A program made the position numbers and the translations under genes. The notes under the pieces were generated by a model. The model had not been told where the DNA came from. It saw nothing but the letters and a program-made list of their open reading frames with translations, and did not search any database. From VAZQ01 sp963827585 (GTDB lineage: Bacteria > Pseudomonadota > Alphaproteobacteria > Rhizobiales > Xanthobacteraceae), in the NCBI GenBank assembly GCA_963827585.1, contig CAWHCK010000014.1, forward strand, positions 1 through 64,000: 64,000 nt of DNA, read 5' to 3'. Below, one piece after another: positions 16,203 to 25,352 of this stretch (the first letter of the stretch is position 1; every line of letters starts with the position of its first letter).

Positions 16203-17591
16203 GTGGCGATGGTGCTGAAACGGAAGCACAACCTTGTCGCTCTGAAGGTGACGCTCGAGACGCGGAGGGATACAGCTCGCGTCCGTTTCGAGCTCGAGGT
16301 TACCGAGGATCACGATCCCAGGACGATTTGGGAAGAGACCGTCGCGGCCGACATGATCGGACTGACGTCGCGCCCCGGCAGCGAACCCTCGAACGCCGGC
16401 GTGGACAACTTCCAACTGCCCCTGAAGGTGACAGAGCCGATCAAGCAAGCCCTTCGGAATATTCCGTATGACGGTCCCGTTTGGCTACACTTGGTGAAGC
16501 CCTACGGTGCCCTCGGCGTGATTCCATGGGAACGTCTGCTGGCGGCGGTTGGCAATCCCATTCTTCGCCTGCCCGACGCGTTGGCCGACGCGCCCGCAGA
16601 GGTTCGCCGAACGCTCGATATAATTCTCTGCACGAGCCGTCCTGCCGCCAAGGAGGCCTTCGACGCTCCCTACTACGTAGGCCAGATGGCAAAGCAGATC
16701 GTTGGAGCGGTGGATGGGCGGCGCGTTCGCATCCATGTGTTTGCAGATCTCGATTGCACACGGGAGCTGAAGCCGGTGGTCGACGCTGCCGGACTCTCCG
16801 ACCACGTATTCATCGTGGACCCCGAGACGGCACGCGACTACAGCGTTCCCAAGAGCCCGTCGGAGTCCAGCCCGTCGGAGCCCAGCCGGCCGCAGCCGTT
16901 TGCGAGCCCATGGCTGGGGTGGATGCACGACTCCATGCGTGGGAGATCAGTCGATGTCGTTCACTTTCTCTGCCATGGGTACCTGGCCGACAACAGCGGG
17001 GCGCTCGCGTTCGCCGAAGCGCCGGTGCCTAACCAGAGCCTGGAATGGCGCCGTTTTGTCGGTGCTGGCGAACTGGGACGCTTTTTGCTGCGTGTCGGCG
17101 CATGGTCCGTCGCCTTCAGCTCGCCCGACCGGAACTACTCGGAGCGTGGACTGCGAGCACTTGCAGACGAGTTTGCGCAGGTGCGGCCCGGCCCTGTGCT
17201 CCACCACGACTGCCATGACGACCCAAAATTCCAGCAACTCGCCGGGGCCTATCACTTCCTCTATGGAGCCGAACGGAGCGAGCCGCGGCCGACGCCGGCC
17301 ATTGCGCTCTGTTGCCAACCTTCGCTCGTCACCGGAGAAGAAGCGGAGGCGGAGACGACATTATCGAAATCCGCGCGCGCGATCCGAGACACGGGAATGG
17401 AGGAACTGCCCGCATGGATCGCTACGGCGCACCGTTTCATAGAGCAGAAGGAGTTCGAAGTTCGGAAGATCAAGAAAACGGGCGAGCGACTGGGCGTCCG
17501 GTCGCAGCACAAGGCTGAAGGCATCGAGCGCGGCGTCGACGAGATTGCAGAGACCCTCGAGCGGCTCGTGAAAAAGGGGGTGCTGCCGTGA
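16203..17591 (+). CDS. CHAT-like protein lacking the catalytic Cys
   Basis: This 462-residue protein has CHAT (caspase-HetF-associated) hallmarks: an early GVIPWERLL (about residue 105), then VDVVHFLCHG with the candidate catalytic His near 258. Where active CHAT proteases have a Cys after a hydrophobic strand (LNxC), this one reads AWSVAFSSPDRN (about 301-310), Ser replacing Cys. It is therefore probably a pseudoprotease, scaffold or sensor. A short SPSE-type low-complexity segment (about 218-230) precedes the His strand and a charged C-terminal helix ends it. GTG 16203 has AGGAG 8 nt upstream and is 4 nt from the preceding stop; ATG 16209 is the alternative. Its end overlaps the next gene by 4 nt. 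Confidence 0.72.
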   Translation: MAMVLKRKHNLVALKVTLETRRDTARVRFELEVTEDHDPRTIWEETVAADMIGLTSRPGSEPSNAGVDNFQLPLKVTEPIKQALRNIPYDGPVWLHLVKPYGALGVIPWERLLAAVGNPILRLPDALADAPAEVRRTLDIILCTSRPAAKEAFDAPYYVGQMAKQIVGAVDGRRVRIHVFADLDCTRELKPVVDAAGLSDHVFIVDPETARDYSVPKSPSESSPSEPSRPQPFASPWLGWMHDSMRGRSVDVVHFLCHGYLADNSGALAFAEAPVPNQSLEWRRFVGAGELGRFLLRVGAWSVAFSSPDRNYSERGLRALADEFAQVRPGPVLHHDCHDDPKFQQLAGAYHFLYGAERSEPRPTPAIALCCQPSLVTGEEAEAETTLSKSARAIRDTGMEELPAWIATAHRFIEQKEFEVRKIKKTGERLGVRSQHKAEGIERGVDEIAETLERLVKKGVLP

Positions 17592-19141
17592 GTCATCAGG
17601 TCGTTCTTCAGGTCGTCAGGGCGGGAGATGCGACGATGCTCCAGCTCGTCCGTGCCCCGAACGTGTCGCGCGACGACATCGGGAGCACGGTGTTCCACGG
17701 TCCGGCGGCGCCGCCCGACTGGAGCCAGCCGGAGGCGGCCAAGCATCACGGGAAGATGCTGTTGACCAGCCTCATGCAATCACACGATGGGGTCCGAAAA
17801 GCACTTGACCACGCGTTGGACCTGATGCCCGGCGACTTCTGTCCCATCTATCTCCAGTTGAAGGCACTGCCCTCGGCCGAGGCTTTCTGCTGGGAAGCCC
17901 TGTGCAAGCCGAATGGCTCCTTCATCGCCCTCGATCCAAGATGGCAGATCGCCCGCATCGCCGGTTCGCCACAGTCCGGACATCGCCCGACAGAAGCCTT
18001 CAAAACGCCGCTCAAGATCATGGCGATCCTGTCGGCCTTCGGACGGGACGCTACGCCGGAGTGGGATGGTCTCTATTCGGCAATCAAGAAGGCCCGGCAA
18101 GCGGGCTTGCCGATCCGGTTGCATGTCGGGACCGGTCAAGAGGCGTTGCAGGACAGCATTCTGGAACTCTCGCAGGCGGACGCGGAGGTCACGCAGTTCC
18201 CGCTCAACTCCCTGGTCGACCTCGCTGCCGAGGCTAATGTGTTCTTGCCGCAGATCGTTCACTTTTTCTGCCACGGCTCGACGAGCTTCGCCAAGCCGCG
18301 CCTCGAGTTGGCGACAATAAACGACGACGACAGCTCCATCGAGTTGGCGTTGGATGATCTCCTCGGCATCCGGGGCTTCAAAGAAAGCTGGCTCACCGTC
18401 CTGAACTGCTGCGACAGTGCCGCCGCGTCGGAGGACGTCCATTCGCTCACTCACAATCTGGTCGCAGGGGGTGTTAACGCAGCAATCGGGATGAAGGAGA
18501 CGGTCAGCGAGGTCGATGCCTATGAGTTCTCGAGTTCGGCTGTATCCCGCCATTCTGGCGAAGCTCCGGGAGACGCTGACCCCTTTGGCCATCGGCGACG
18601 AGGCCGTTCTCGACTGGGCTGCCACCTTGTGGGCACCGCGGAAGGCTATTGAAGAGCGCCACCGCCGTGAAGGCAGACCCAACGCGCATCAATGGACGCT
18701 GCCCGTTCTTTACGCGCAGCTGGACCCGTTTCGCGTGAAGGGCGCTGCAGCGGCCGAAGCCGTGAGGCGAGATGCAGCGGCCGGCCGCGCTGCAACGGCC
18801 GAAACGTTGACCCGCGATGCCGAGGCCGAAACCGTGACCCGTGATGCCGAGGCCGAAACCATGATCCGCGACGCCGCGGACGAACGCGTGAACCGCGCCC
18901 ACGAGCAAACGATCGACGAGGCTCTGGCGCTGCTGCCGGATGGGATACGGGAGATGTTCCGCGCCGAGTTGGAGGCTGTGCGCGCGGGCCGGGGCGCCGT
19001 GCGGCGGTCGGCAGCTTGACCCGCGGCGCGGCAGACAAACGCGTGAACCGCTCCCGGCAGGAGATCACCGAGCAGGTTGCGCTGCTCCCGGACGGGACAC
19101 GCGAGATGCTCCTCGCCGAGCAGGAGGCTGTGGACCAGTAA
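17588..19141 (+). CDS. CHAT-domain caspase-like protease with duplicated C-terminal tail (frameshifted)
   Basis: This is a predicted cysteine protease of clan CD. CHAT landmarks are FCWEALCKPNGSFIALDPRW (about 100-120), IVHFFCHG with catalytic His about 229, and WLTVLNCCDSAAA with the catalytic Cys about 274/275. VAGGVNAAIGMKETVSEVDA follows, as in other CHAT proteins. At about 18534 one extra base breaks the frame; RLYPAILAKLRETL and HQWTLPVLYAQLDPFRV continue in the next frame. The tail carries TRDAEAET-like repeats and a ~40-residue unit (RVNRAHEQTIDEALALLPDG), repeated after a second shift near 19010 as RVNRSRQEITEQVALLPDG. The stop at 19141 is 4 nt from the next ATG, supporting this full span. 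GTG start overlaps the previous stop. Confidence 0.78.
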
Positions 19142-19145
19142 GCCG

Positions 19146-20576
19146 ATGGCTGACATCCCGGATACCTTGCAGATCAACGCCTGGACCGGCCAGGGGGCAG
19201 CAGCCTCGGCGCTGGCGCCAAGCTGGACGACCTGGGCGATGCGGCAGCATGTTGTGGACGCGCACCGAAGGCTCGCCGCAGACGAGCCTGTTGACGAACG
19301 CGACTGGCAGGATCCGCGCGTCGGTTGGGGCCTTGTGGTGGCGGACAACGACGCGTTGACGGAGTCCGACCGTGCGCGGGGGGCTGATCTCCCGCCACCG
19401 CTGCAAACGCTGGTAGGACAGCGCAACGGTCCCATCCTCCGTTATCGGGACGAGCTTAGCCCCGAGTTTGTGCGCCGGTACTACGTGGATGGACCGGCGC
19501 AAGACGTTTCGGTAAACCAATCAAGACGCGGTATCGGGCGAGGTGAACTCCCGAAATACCTGCTCATCTGGGGGTCACCGGCGAAGAATGGCTCGCCGCC
19601 GTGCGTGCCGTGGCACTTCCAGTATCTACTGAACGGGGCGCGCTTCGTGGGGCGCCTGCACCTGGAGGGCAAACCACTCGAAAACTACGTCACTGCGCTT
19701 CTCGATGGCTGGAGAGACTTTGCCGTCACGTCGGATAGGCCCGTTGTGTGGGCCGTCGATCATGATGAGGCGGACATTACGCACCTGATGCGGCGCGTCG
19801 TGGCCGAGCCGGTCGAGCAGAAGCTGCGTGCCGATCCGCAAATCGGGGAAAAGGTTCGATACTTTTCCAAGACGGAAGCTACGGTTGGCCGATTGATCGA
19901 CGCGCTTGCCGACGCGGCGCAGCCACCTGCTTTCGTGATGACGACCAGTCACGGAATGACCGGCCCGTTGAACGATGCAGTGAGGATGGCCGCGAATCTG
20001 GGACTGCTGGTGGACCAGGAGGGCAAGCTGCTCAATCAGGCAGACCTATTGCGAACCTGGAAACCGAACGGCGCCATTTGGTACTCCCACGCGTGCTGCT
20101 CCGCGGGCTCGGACGACACGTCGCAGTACGCGGAGCTGCTACCAGACGGTTCAGTCAAAGACATCTTGACTGGTGTGGCCGGGTTGGGCGCGCAGATCGC
20201 CCCGCTTCCGACCGCGCTCCTCGGCGCGGAGCAGCCGCTGCGAGCCTTTATCGGGCATGTGGAGCCCACCTTCGACTGGACGCTGCGTCATCCCGAGAAT
20301 AAGCAACCGCTGACAACTACGTTGCGGCAAGCACTATACGACGGGATGTACCGCGCGCGGCCCGAACCCGTGGGGATGGCTTTCGAGAAGTTCTTCGAAC
20401 ATGTCGGTCAGCTGTTTGCCCAGTTTCATCTTGCGCGGCAGAGGGCAACGGCGATCGATCCAGAGATTCGCCTCCGCGCCCGGACAGTCGCCCTGCGCAC
20501 GCAACTCACCTGCCTCGATCGTCAGGCGTGCGTCATTCTCGGAGATCCGACAGTGGCACTGCCGCCGCTGCAATAA
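19146..20576 (+). CDS. Caspase-clan-like putative cysteine protease (unassigned family)
   Basis: This 476-residue protein has no family I can name firmly. A strand-His motif, FVMTTSHGMTG (His about 269), is followed 48 residues later by a strand-Cys motif, IWYSHACCSAGSD (Cys317/318). This is the same His-then-Cys order and spacing class as in gingipain (C25), CHAT and caspase folds. The N-terminal ~150 residues contain PKYLLIWGSP and look like a separate domain. No signal peptide, so a cytoplasmic location is likely, unlike secreted gingipains. ATG 19146 follows the CHAT gene by 4 nt and is preferred over an upstream open frame to 19077. It is the last gene of the operon; the next ~385 bp hold nothing that I recognise. 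Confidence 0.65.
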   Translation: MADIPDTLQINAWTGQGAAASALAPSWTTWAMRQHVVDAHRRLAADEPVDERDWQDPRVGWGLVVADNDALTESDRARGADLPPPLQTLVGQRNGPILRYRDELSPEFVRRYYVDGPAQDVSVNQSRRGIGRGELPKYLLIWGSPAKNGSPPCVPWHFQYLLNGARFVGRLHLEGKPLENYVTALLDGWRDFAVTSDRPVVWAVDHDEADITHLMRRVVAEPVEQKLRADPQIGEKVRYFSKTEATVGRLIDALADAAQPPAFVMTTSHGMTGPLNDAVRMAANLGLLVDQEGKLLNQADLLRTWKPNGAIWYSHACCSAGSDDTSQYAELLPDGSVKDILTGVAGLGAQIAPLPTALLGAEQPLRAFIGHVEPTFDWTLRHPENKQPLTTTLRQALYDGMYRARPEPVGMAFEKFFEHVGQLFAQFHLARQRATAIDPEIRLRARTVALRTQLTCLDRQACVILGDPTVALPPLQ

Positions 20577-20962
20577 ACGGCCGGCGGCGCCTCGATCCGC
20601 CGTCGTGGCAAGAAGCGTCAGGGGGCAACCGCGCTGGTCGAGTCACGTGGGGAACGGAATCTCTCGCGCTGCATCAGCCCCCTAAGCACGTATGCTCAGC
20701 GATCTTAAGTTCGACTCCTCTGAGCAATCGCATAGCCAGCCCGCGATGACCACGCCGCAATCACCCGCGGCACCGCCGCCGCTGGAGACTTCAGCCGACA
20801 GCTCGGGGTGAGCATGCTCATACGCTCGGCAGACCGTAGCCTTGCCTGCAAAAGTCTATCCCGACTACAAGATGGGTGGCCAAAATCAATTCCTACCCAT
20901 TGCTGGGCTCGGCCCGCCCCAGGCTATTCTCCCGGCTGTGCCGAAGAGCGAGGATCAAGCAC

Positions 20963-21952
20963 ATGATCAGCATGCGCATCTTGTTGAAAGCGGCGATGGC
21001 GGCGAGCCTTGGTGCGAGCCTGGGTGCGAGCACCTTGGGATTCGCTCACGCCCAGTCCTATCCCGATAAACCGATCAAGCTCATCCTGCCTTACACGCCG
21101 GGCTCGCCCAACGATGCGTTGGCGAGGCTCATCGCACCGCAGCTGGCGCCACGGCTGGGGCAACCGCTGGTGATCGACAATCGGCCCGGCGGCGGCACGA
21201 CCATCGGCGCCAAGGTCGTGATGACCGCCGAGCCCGATGGCTATACGCTGCTGTTCACCAACGCTCCCACGCATGCGATCGCCCCCCTCGTCGTCAAGGG
21301 ATTCACTTACGAGCCGGTCAAGGATTTCGCGCCGGTCGCGGCGATCGGCAGCACCTCGCTCGTCATGGTGATCGCACCCTCCGTCCCGGCCAAGTCGTTG
21401 CGAGAATTCATCGCGTATGCGAAAGCGAATCCGGGCAAGCTCAACTTCGGTTACGGCCAGGGGACACTGCCGCACCTGGTCGGAGAGGCATTCAAGCTGG
21501 CGACCGGGATCGATCTCGCCAGCATTCCGTACAAGGGCGGCCCGCAGATCGTCACGGACGTGCTGGGCGGGCGCATCCATATGATGCTGAGCGCCGGCAC
21601 GACCTTGGCTCCTCTGGTGCGGGACGGAAAGCTGCGGGCGCTTGCGGTGTCGAGCGGGACCCGCAGTGCCGAGCTGCCCGACGTGCCGACCATGGCCGAA
21701 AGCGGCCTGCCTGACCTGACCACCGTGACTCACTACGGAATTCTAGGCCCGGCCGGGATGCCGGCCGCCGTGGTCGCAAGATTGAACAGCGAAGCCAACG
21801 AGCTCTTGCAGTCGCCGGAACAGAGAGCGAGTCTTTCGAAGGCCGGATTCGAGCCGAGCGGGGGATCGCCGCAGGATTTCGCGAGCTTGATCTCCGAGCA
21901 AATGCAGAAGTGGGCGCCGATCGTGAAGGCGGTCGGCTTCCAGATGGAGTGA
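20963..21952 (+). CDS. Bug/TTT-type solute-binding protein
   Basis: This 329-residue periplasmic receptor of the TctC/Bug family has a signal MISMRILLKAAMAASLGAS-type leader ending in AHAQ. Family blocks are YPDKPIKLILPYTPGSPNDALAR, GQPLVIDNRPGGGTTIGA, EPDGYTLLFT, IPYKGGPQIVTDVLGG and GILGPAGMPAAVVARLN. ATG 20963 is chosen to give a compact signal peptide; the frame is open from 20876. It lies upstream of an aldo/keto reductase but 170 bp away across an inverted repeat, so it is not clearly co-transcribed. The ligand is unknown. Confidence 0.88.
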   Translation: MISMRILLKAAMAASLGASLGASTLGFAHAQSYPDKPIKLILPYTPGSPNDALARLIAPQLAPRLGQPLVIDNRPGGGTTIGAKVVMTAEPDGYTLLFTNAPTHAIAPLVVKGFTYEPVKDFAPVAAIGSTSLVMVIAPSVPAKSLREFIAYAKANPGKLNFGYGQGTLPHLVGEAFKLATGIDLASIPYKGGPQIVTDVLGGRIHMMLSAGTTLAPLVRDGKLRALAVSSGTRSAELPDVPTMAESGLPDLTTVTHYGILGPAGMPAAVVARLNSEANELLQSPEQRASLSKAGFEPSGGSPQDFASLISEQMQKWAPIVKAVGFQME

Positions 21953-21965
21953 GCGGTCGGGCAAG

Positions 21966-22056
21966 GCGTAGGATGGGTTGAGCGCAGGCGAAACCCATCA
22001 TCCCTCCCGACCGCGTGCGAACTGGTGGGTTTCGCTTCGCTCAACCCACCCTACAT
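21966..22056. repeat. Inverted repeat between Bug and aldo/keto reductase genes
   Basis: GTAGGATGGGTTGAGCG-CAGGCGAAACCCATC at the left is mirrored by GGTGGGTTTCGCTTCGCTCAACCCACCCTAC at the right. It is a long imperfect palindrome and can form a hairpin that would act as a bidirectional terminator or REP element. A related sequence flanks 53047-53140. Confidence 0.65.
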
Positions 22057-22119
22057 GAAGAGTGTGGGCGTCGGATCGTTGGCCTCGGTCGTGAGTGGCG
22101 CCCGCATGGAGCGCGCGCG

Positions 22120-23052
22120 ATGGAGCAAATATCAGCACTCAGTCGCCGCCGGCTGCTCCGCGCCTTGGCCGCCACCGGTGCGGCCGCACTGTTCCGCCCT
22201 CAACGCGCGTCTTCGGAGCAGGCGCGCGTGCTCAGCAAGCCGATACCCTCGACCGGCGAAGAGCTGCCCGCGGTCGGGCTCGGCAGCTGGATCACCTTCA
22301 ATGTCGGCAACGACATGATCGCGCGCGATGCCTGCGCGCAGGTGATGCGCGCCTTCTTCGACTCCGGCGGGCGCCTGATCGATTCTTCGCCCATGTACGG
22401 CTCGTCCCAGGAGGTGATCGGATACGGTCTCACAAAGCTCAACGGGCCGCCGAGCCTGTTTTCGGCCGACAAGGTCTGGATCTCGTCCGGCGCCCGCGGC
22501 CCGGACCAGATCGAAGCTTCCCGCCGACTCTGGCGCGTGCCTCGCTTCGATCTGCTGCAGGTCCACAATCTCCTCTCCTGGGAGGAGCATCTGCGAACGC
22601 TGCTCGCCATGAAGGCCGCCGGACGGCTCCGCTATGTCGGGATCACCACCTCGGAAGGGCGCCGGCATGGCGACGTCGAGCGCATCATGCGCGCCCAGCG
22701 GCTCGACTTCGTTCAGGTCACCTACAACATTTTCGACCGCCAGGTCGAAGAACGCATCCTTCCGCTGGCGCGGGACCGCGGTATCGGTGTGATCGTCAAC
22801 CGGCCGTTTCGCGAAGGCGAGCTCATCAGAAAGATCGAGCGCTATCCGCTGCCCGGCTGGGCCGCGGAGATCGGCTGCACGAGCTGGGCGCAGATCATTC
22901 TCAAGTTCATCGTCTCTCATCCGGCCGTGACCTGCGCCATCCCGGCGACCACCCGCGTCGATCATGTGCGGGAAAACATGGCCGCCGCCACCGGGCTGCT
23001 GCCGGACGCGGCCATGCGAGCCCGCATGATCGCGCATGTCGAGAAGCTCTGA
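22120..23052 (+). CDS. Aldo/keto reductase, Tat-exported
   Basis: This protein of about 310 residues is an NADP-dependent aldo/keto-reductase-type barrel, preceded by a twin-arginine signal (LSRRRLLRALAATGAAAL). Recognisable parts are VGLGSWITF, FDSGGRLIDSSPMYGSSQEVIG, QVHNLLSWEEHL and a late IPATTRVDHVREN segment. In the canonical catalytic tetrad the Tyr is present (SSPMYG), but the usual Lys strand is poorly matched (KVWISSGARG), so activity is uncertain. The start at 22120 gives the Tat leader; the open frame begins at 22015. Its stop overlaps the next ATG by one base, so the DUF6064 membrane protein is co-translated. Confidence 0.83.
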   Translation: MEQISALSRRRLLRALAATGAAALFRPQRASSEQARVLSKPIPSTGEELPAVGLGSWITFNVGNDMIARDACAQVMRAFFDSGGRLIDSSPMYGSSQEVIGYGLTKLNGPPSLFSADKVWISSGARGPDQIEASRRLWRVPRFDLLQVHNLLSWEEHLRTLLAMKAAGRLRYVGITTSEGRRHGDVERIMRAQRLDFVQVTYNIFDRQVEERILPLARDRGIGVIVNRPFREGELIRKIERYPLPGWAAEIGCTSWAQIILKFIVSHPAVTCAIPATTRVDHVRENMAAATGLLPDAAMRARMIAHVEKL

Positions 23053-23738
23053 TGTCGGAATGGTGGACTTATTCGCTGTCGGACTTCCTGCTGTTTTCGC
23101 CGCGCACCTATTACCGCCTGTTCGAGCTCTACAATCTCGCGGTCTGGCCATGGCATGTCCTGGCGCTCGTGCTCGGCCTCGCGGTGCTGGTCTTGTGGCT
23201 TCGCGGGGGAGCGTGGCAGGGTCGCACCGTCGCCGTCATCCTTGCCGCCTGCTGGCTATTCGTCGCCTTCGCCTACTTGCTCGCCCGTTACGACACCATC
23301 AACTGGGCCGCCAGCTATTTCGCCGCGGGATTTGCAGTCGAGGCGCTGCTGCTGGTCTGGACCGGCCTCATCCGCAACCGGCTATCGCTACGCCCGGGCC
23401 GGGACGTGGCCGGCGCGGCCGGGCTGTGCATCTTCGTCTTTGCGCTGTTCGCCTGGCCGCTCCTTGGCCGGCTGCTCGGTCGGCCGTGGCTGCAGGCCGA
23501 GATCTTCGGCATTGCACCGGATCCCACCGTGGTGGCGACGCTCGGCGTTCTCATTGCGGCCGATCGCACGCATTGGGAGCTGCTCGTCGTTCCGTTGCTC
23601 TGGTGCGCGATCAGCGGTGCGACCTTGTGGGCCATGCAATCGCCCGACGCCTTGCTGGCGCCGGCCGCTGCGCTGCTGGCGCTCGTTCTGGCCGGCTGGA
23701 AGACGCTCTCGCGGCTTCGACAAGCTTCGCCGGCCTGA
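23052..23738 (+). CDS. DUF6064-type membrane protein
   Basis: This 228-residue hydrophobic protein has about six membrane segments. MSEWWTYSLSDFLLFSPRTYYRLFELYN at the N-terminus matches the DUF6064 signature as I recall it; the function is unknown. The start codon shares its A with the stop of the upstream aldo/keto reductase (TGATG), so translation is coupled and the two products may work together. Family assignment is moderate; membrane topology is visible directly. Confidence 0.72.
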   Translation: MSEWWTYSLSDFLLFSPRTYYRLFELYNLAVWPWHVLALVLGLAVLVLWLRGGAWQGRTVAVILAACWLFVAFAYLLARYDTINWAASYFAAGFAVEALLLVWTGLIRNRLSLRPGRDVAGAAGLCIFVFALFAWPLLGRLLGRPWLQAEIFGIAPDPTVVATLGVLIAADRTHWELLVVPLLWCAISGATLWAMQSPDALLAPAAALLALVLAGWKTLSRLRQASPA

Positions 23739-23841
23739 GGCGCCTGCCCAAGAAGGTCCTCGAGGCAGACCTCAATCGTTCTGTTTGGCGACATAGCGTT
23801 CCCGGTCCGGACCGAATGGACAACCTCCTGAAAGTTCACAT

Positions 23842-24936
23842 CTAGCGCACCGCCGGCGCGGTGGGCTGGAATTTCTGTATCCTGCGGCCGAAGCCGACTT
23901 CGGCGGTATAGAGATTGCCTTTCGAATCGATTCCGATGTTGTGCACCCACTTGAATTGGCCGGGCTGGCGGCCGTGACGGCCCCACTGCGAAAGCACCTT
24001 CCCGTCCTCGCGCGACAGCACGCTGATCTGGCCATTGGCGCCGTCCGCCACGAAGATGAACTTCTGCTGCGGATCGCTCGACAGCACCAGGTCCCAGACC
24101 GAGCCGTTCGCCAGGGTTTGCGGATCGAGGCGGAACTCCTTCACGAAGACACCGTCCTTGCGGGAGACCTGAATGCGATCGTTGACGCGGTCGCAGACAT
24201 AGACCAAGCCGTCGTCCGACAGCCGCACGCAGTGCACGGGGTTGCCGAAGCTCTGCGACAGCGGTGCAGCCGGACTGTAGGCCGGAAGCTTGTCGTCGAC
24301 CGGCGTCTTGGTGCCGTACGCGCCCCAGTGGCGCTTGTACGCTCCGGTCTTGGCGTCGAACACGACGATCCTGCGATTGAGGTAGCCGTCGGCGACGTAT
24401 AGTTCGCTCGCCGCGTCGTCGACTACCATGTGCGCGGGCTGGCCGAGCTGGGTCTGCGAGTTCGATCCTTCGCTGGATCCCGGCTTGCCGATCTGCATCA
24501 GGAACTTGCCGTCGGGCGCGAACTTCAGGATGTGGTGGTCCTCCTTGCTGTTGCCGCCGACCCAGACGCTGCCGTCCTTGTCCACGAAAATTCCGTGCTC
24601 GTTCTGCGGCCAGTCGTAGCCTTGTCCGGACCCGCCCCAGGAGCGCAGCAGATTGCCGTCGGCATCGAACTCCATCACCGGCGGCGCGGCGGTGCAGCAC
24701 TTCGTGGCGGGCGGGTTCTGCGTTGCGCCCTTCTCGTCGTCGAGCAGGCTCTTCGGGCGGTGGAGGATCCAGATGCGGTCGTTGCGATCGGTGGCGAGGC
24801 CCGCGACCTGGCCGAGGATCCAATTGCCGGGGAGCGGCTTGGGCCAGAACGGGTCGGGCCGGAACGAAGGGGCGTCCTGGGCTGCAGCGGATACGGACGC
24901 GGCGATGAGAGCGAGAAGGGCGAGGATCGATCGCAT
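23842..24936 (-). CDS. Secreted NHL-repeat six-bladed beta-propeller protein
   Basis: This 364-residue protein has a signal peptide MRSILALLALIAASVSAAAQ. NHL-type blades are visible as repeated motifs: EHGIFVDKDGSVWVGG, AHMVVDDAASELYVADGYLNRRI-type turns, VHCVRLSDDGLVYVCDRVNDRI and VHNIGIDSKGNLYTAEVGFGRR. Periplasmic NHL propellers bind ligands or act as lyase/lactonase-like enzymes (peptidyl-alpha-hydroxyglycine lyase is a structural relative); nothing here fixes the substrate. It is a single gene, convergent with the DUF6064 gene. The 415 bp between it and the divergent amidohydrolase contain no gene that I can support. Confidence 0.85.
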   Translation of the reverse strand: MRSILALLALIAASVSAAAQDAPSFRPDPFWPKPLPGNWILGQVAGLATDRNDRIWILHRPKSLLDDEKGATQNPPATKCCTAAPPVMEFDADGNLLRSWGGSGQGYDWPQNEHGIFVDKDGSVWVGGNSKEDHHILKFAPDGKFLMQIGKPGSSEGSNSQTQLGQPAHMVVDDAASELYVADGYLNRRIVVFDAKTGAYKRHWGAYGTKTPVDDKLPAYSPAAPLSQSFGNPVHCVRLSDDGLVYVCDRVNDRIQVSRKDGVFVKEFRLDPQTLANGSVWDLVLSSDPQQKFIFVADGANGQISVLSREDGKVLSQWGRHGRQPGQFKWVHNIGIDSKGNLYTAEVGFGRRIQKFQPTAPAVR

Positions 24937-25352
24937 GGCTTCCTCCCGGGTAGCCCGTCTTCAGGGTGCGGGCCTCGGCACATCCTAGCAGATATCCGGG
25001 CCCGAGGACGCGTGTCTCCAGCAGTCTGCCGCGAACGGCATCGTGATGCTTGCCCGCCGGTTCCGTTTCCTTTTTCTGCTCGCAGACCGCCTAAGGTGTC
25101 ACACATCACAATCGGGCGGCGCAGCATGTCGTTTCGCTTCGACCAGACGCGGTCTGAGCGGCGAGCATGCATTGCGAGCGGGACTGCGATGCGGAAAGAA
25201 CCTGCAACGGGTCGGCCCTTCCGGAAGCCCAGAAAATCGCTACCATTCGGCTGAAGTCCAGGGCTCGTCCAGGAAATCCGGATTGTCGTACGATGCGAAC
25301 GCTGCGGGCGGTGTGCGTGCCCGGCAAGCCGGAAGCTTCGGGGAGGCATGCC

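Noticed and set aside
22095..23738. A 547-codon frame spanning the aldo/keto reductase and DUF6064 genes
   Set aside because: The first part is an out-of-frame shadow of the reductase; only the last 228 codons, starting at 23052, are a credible protein.
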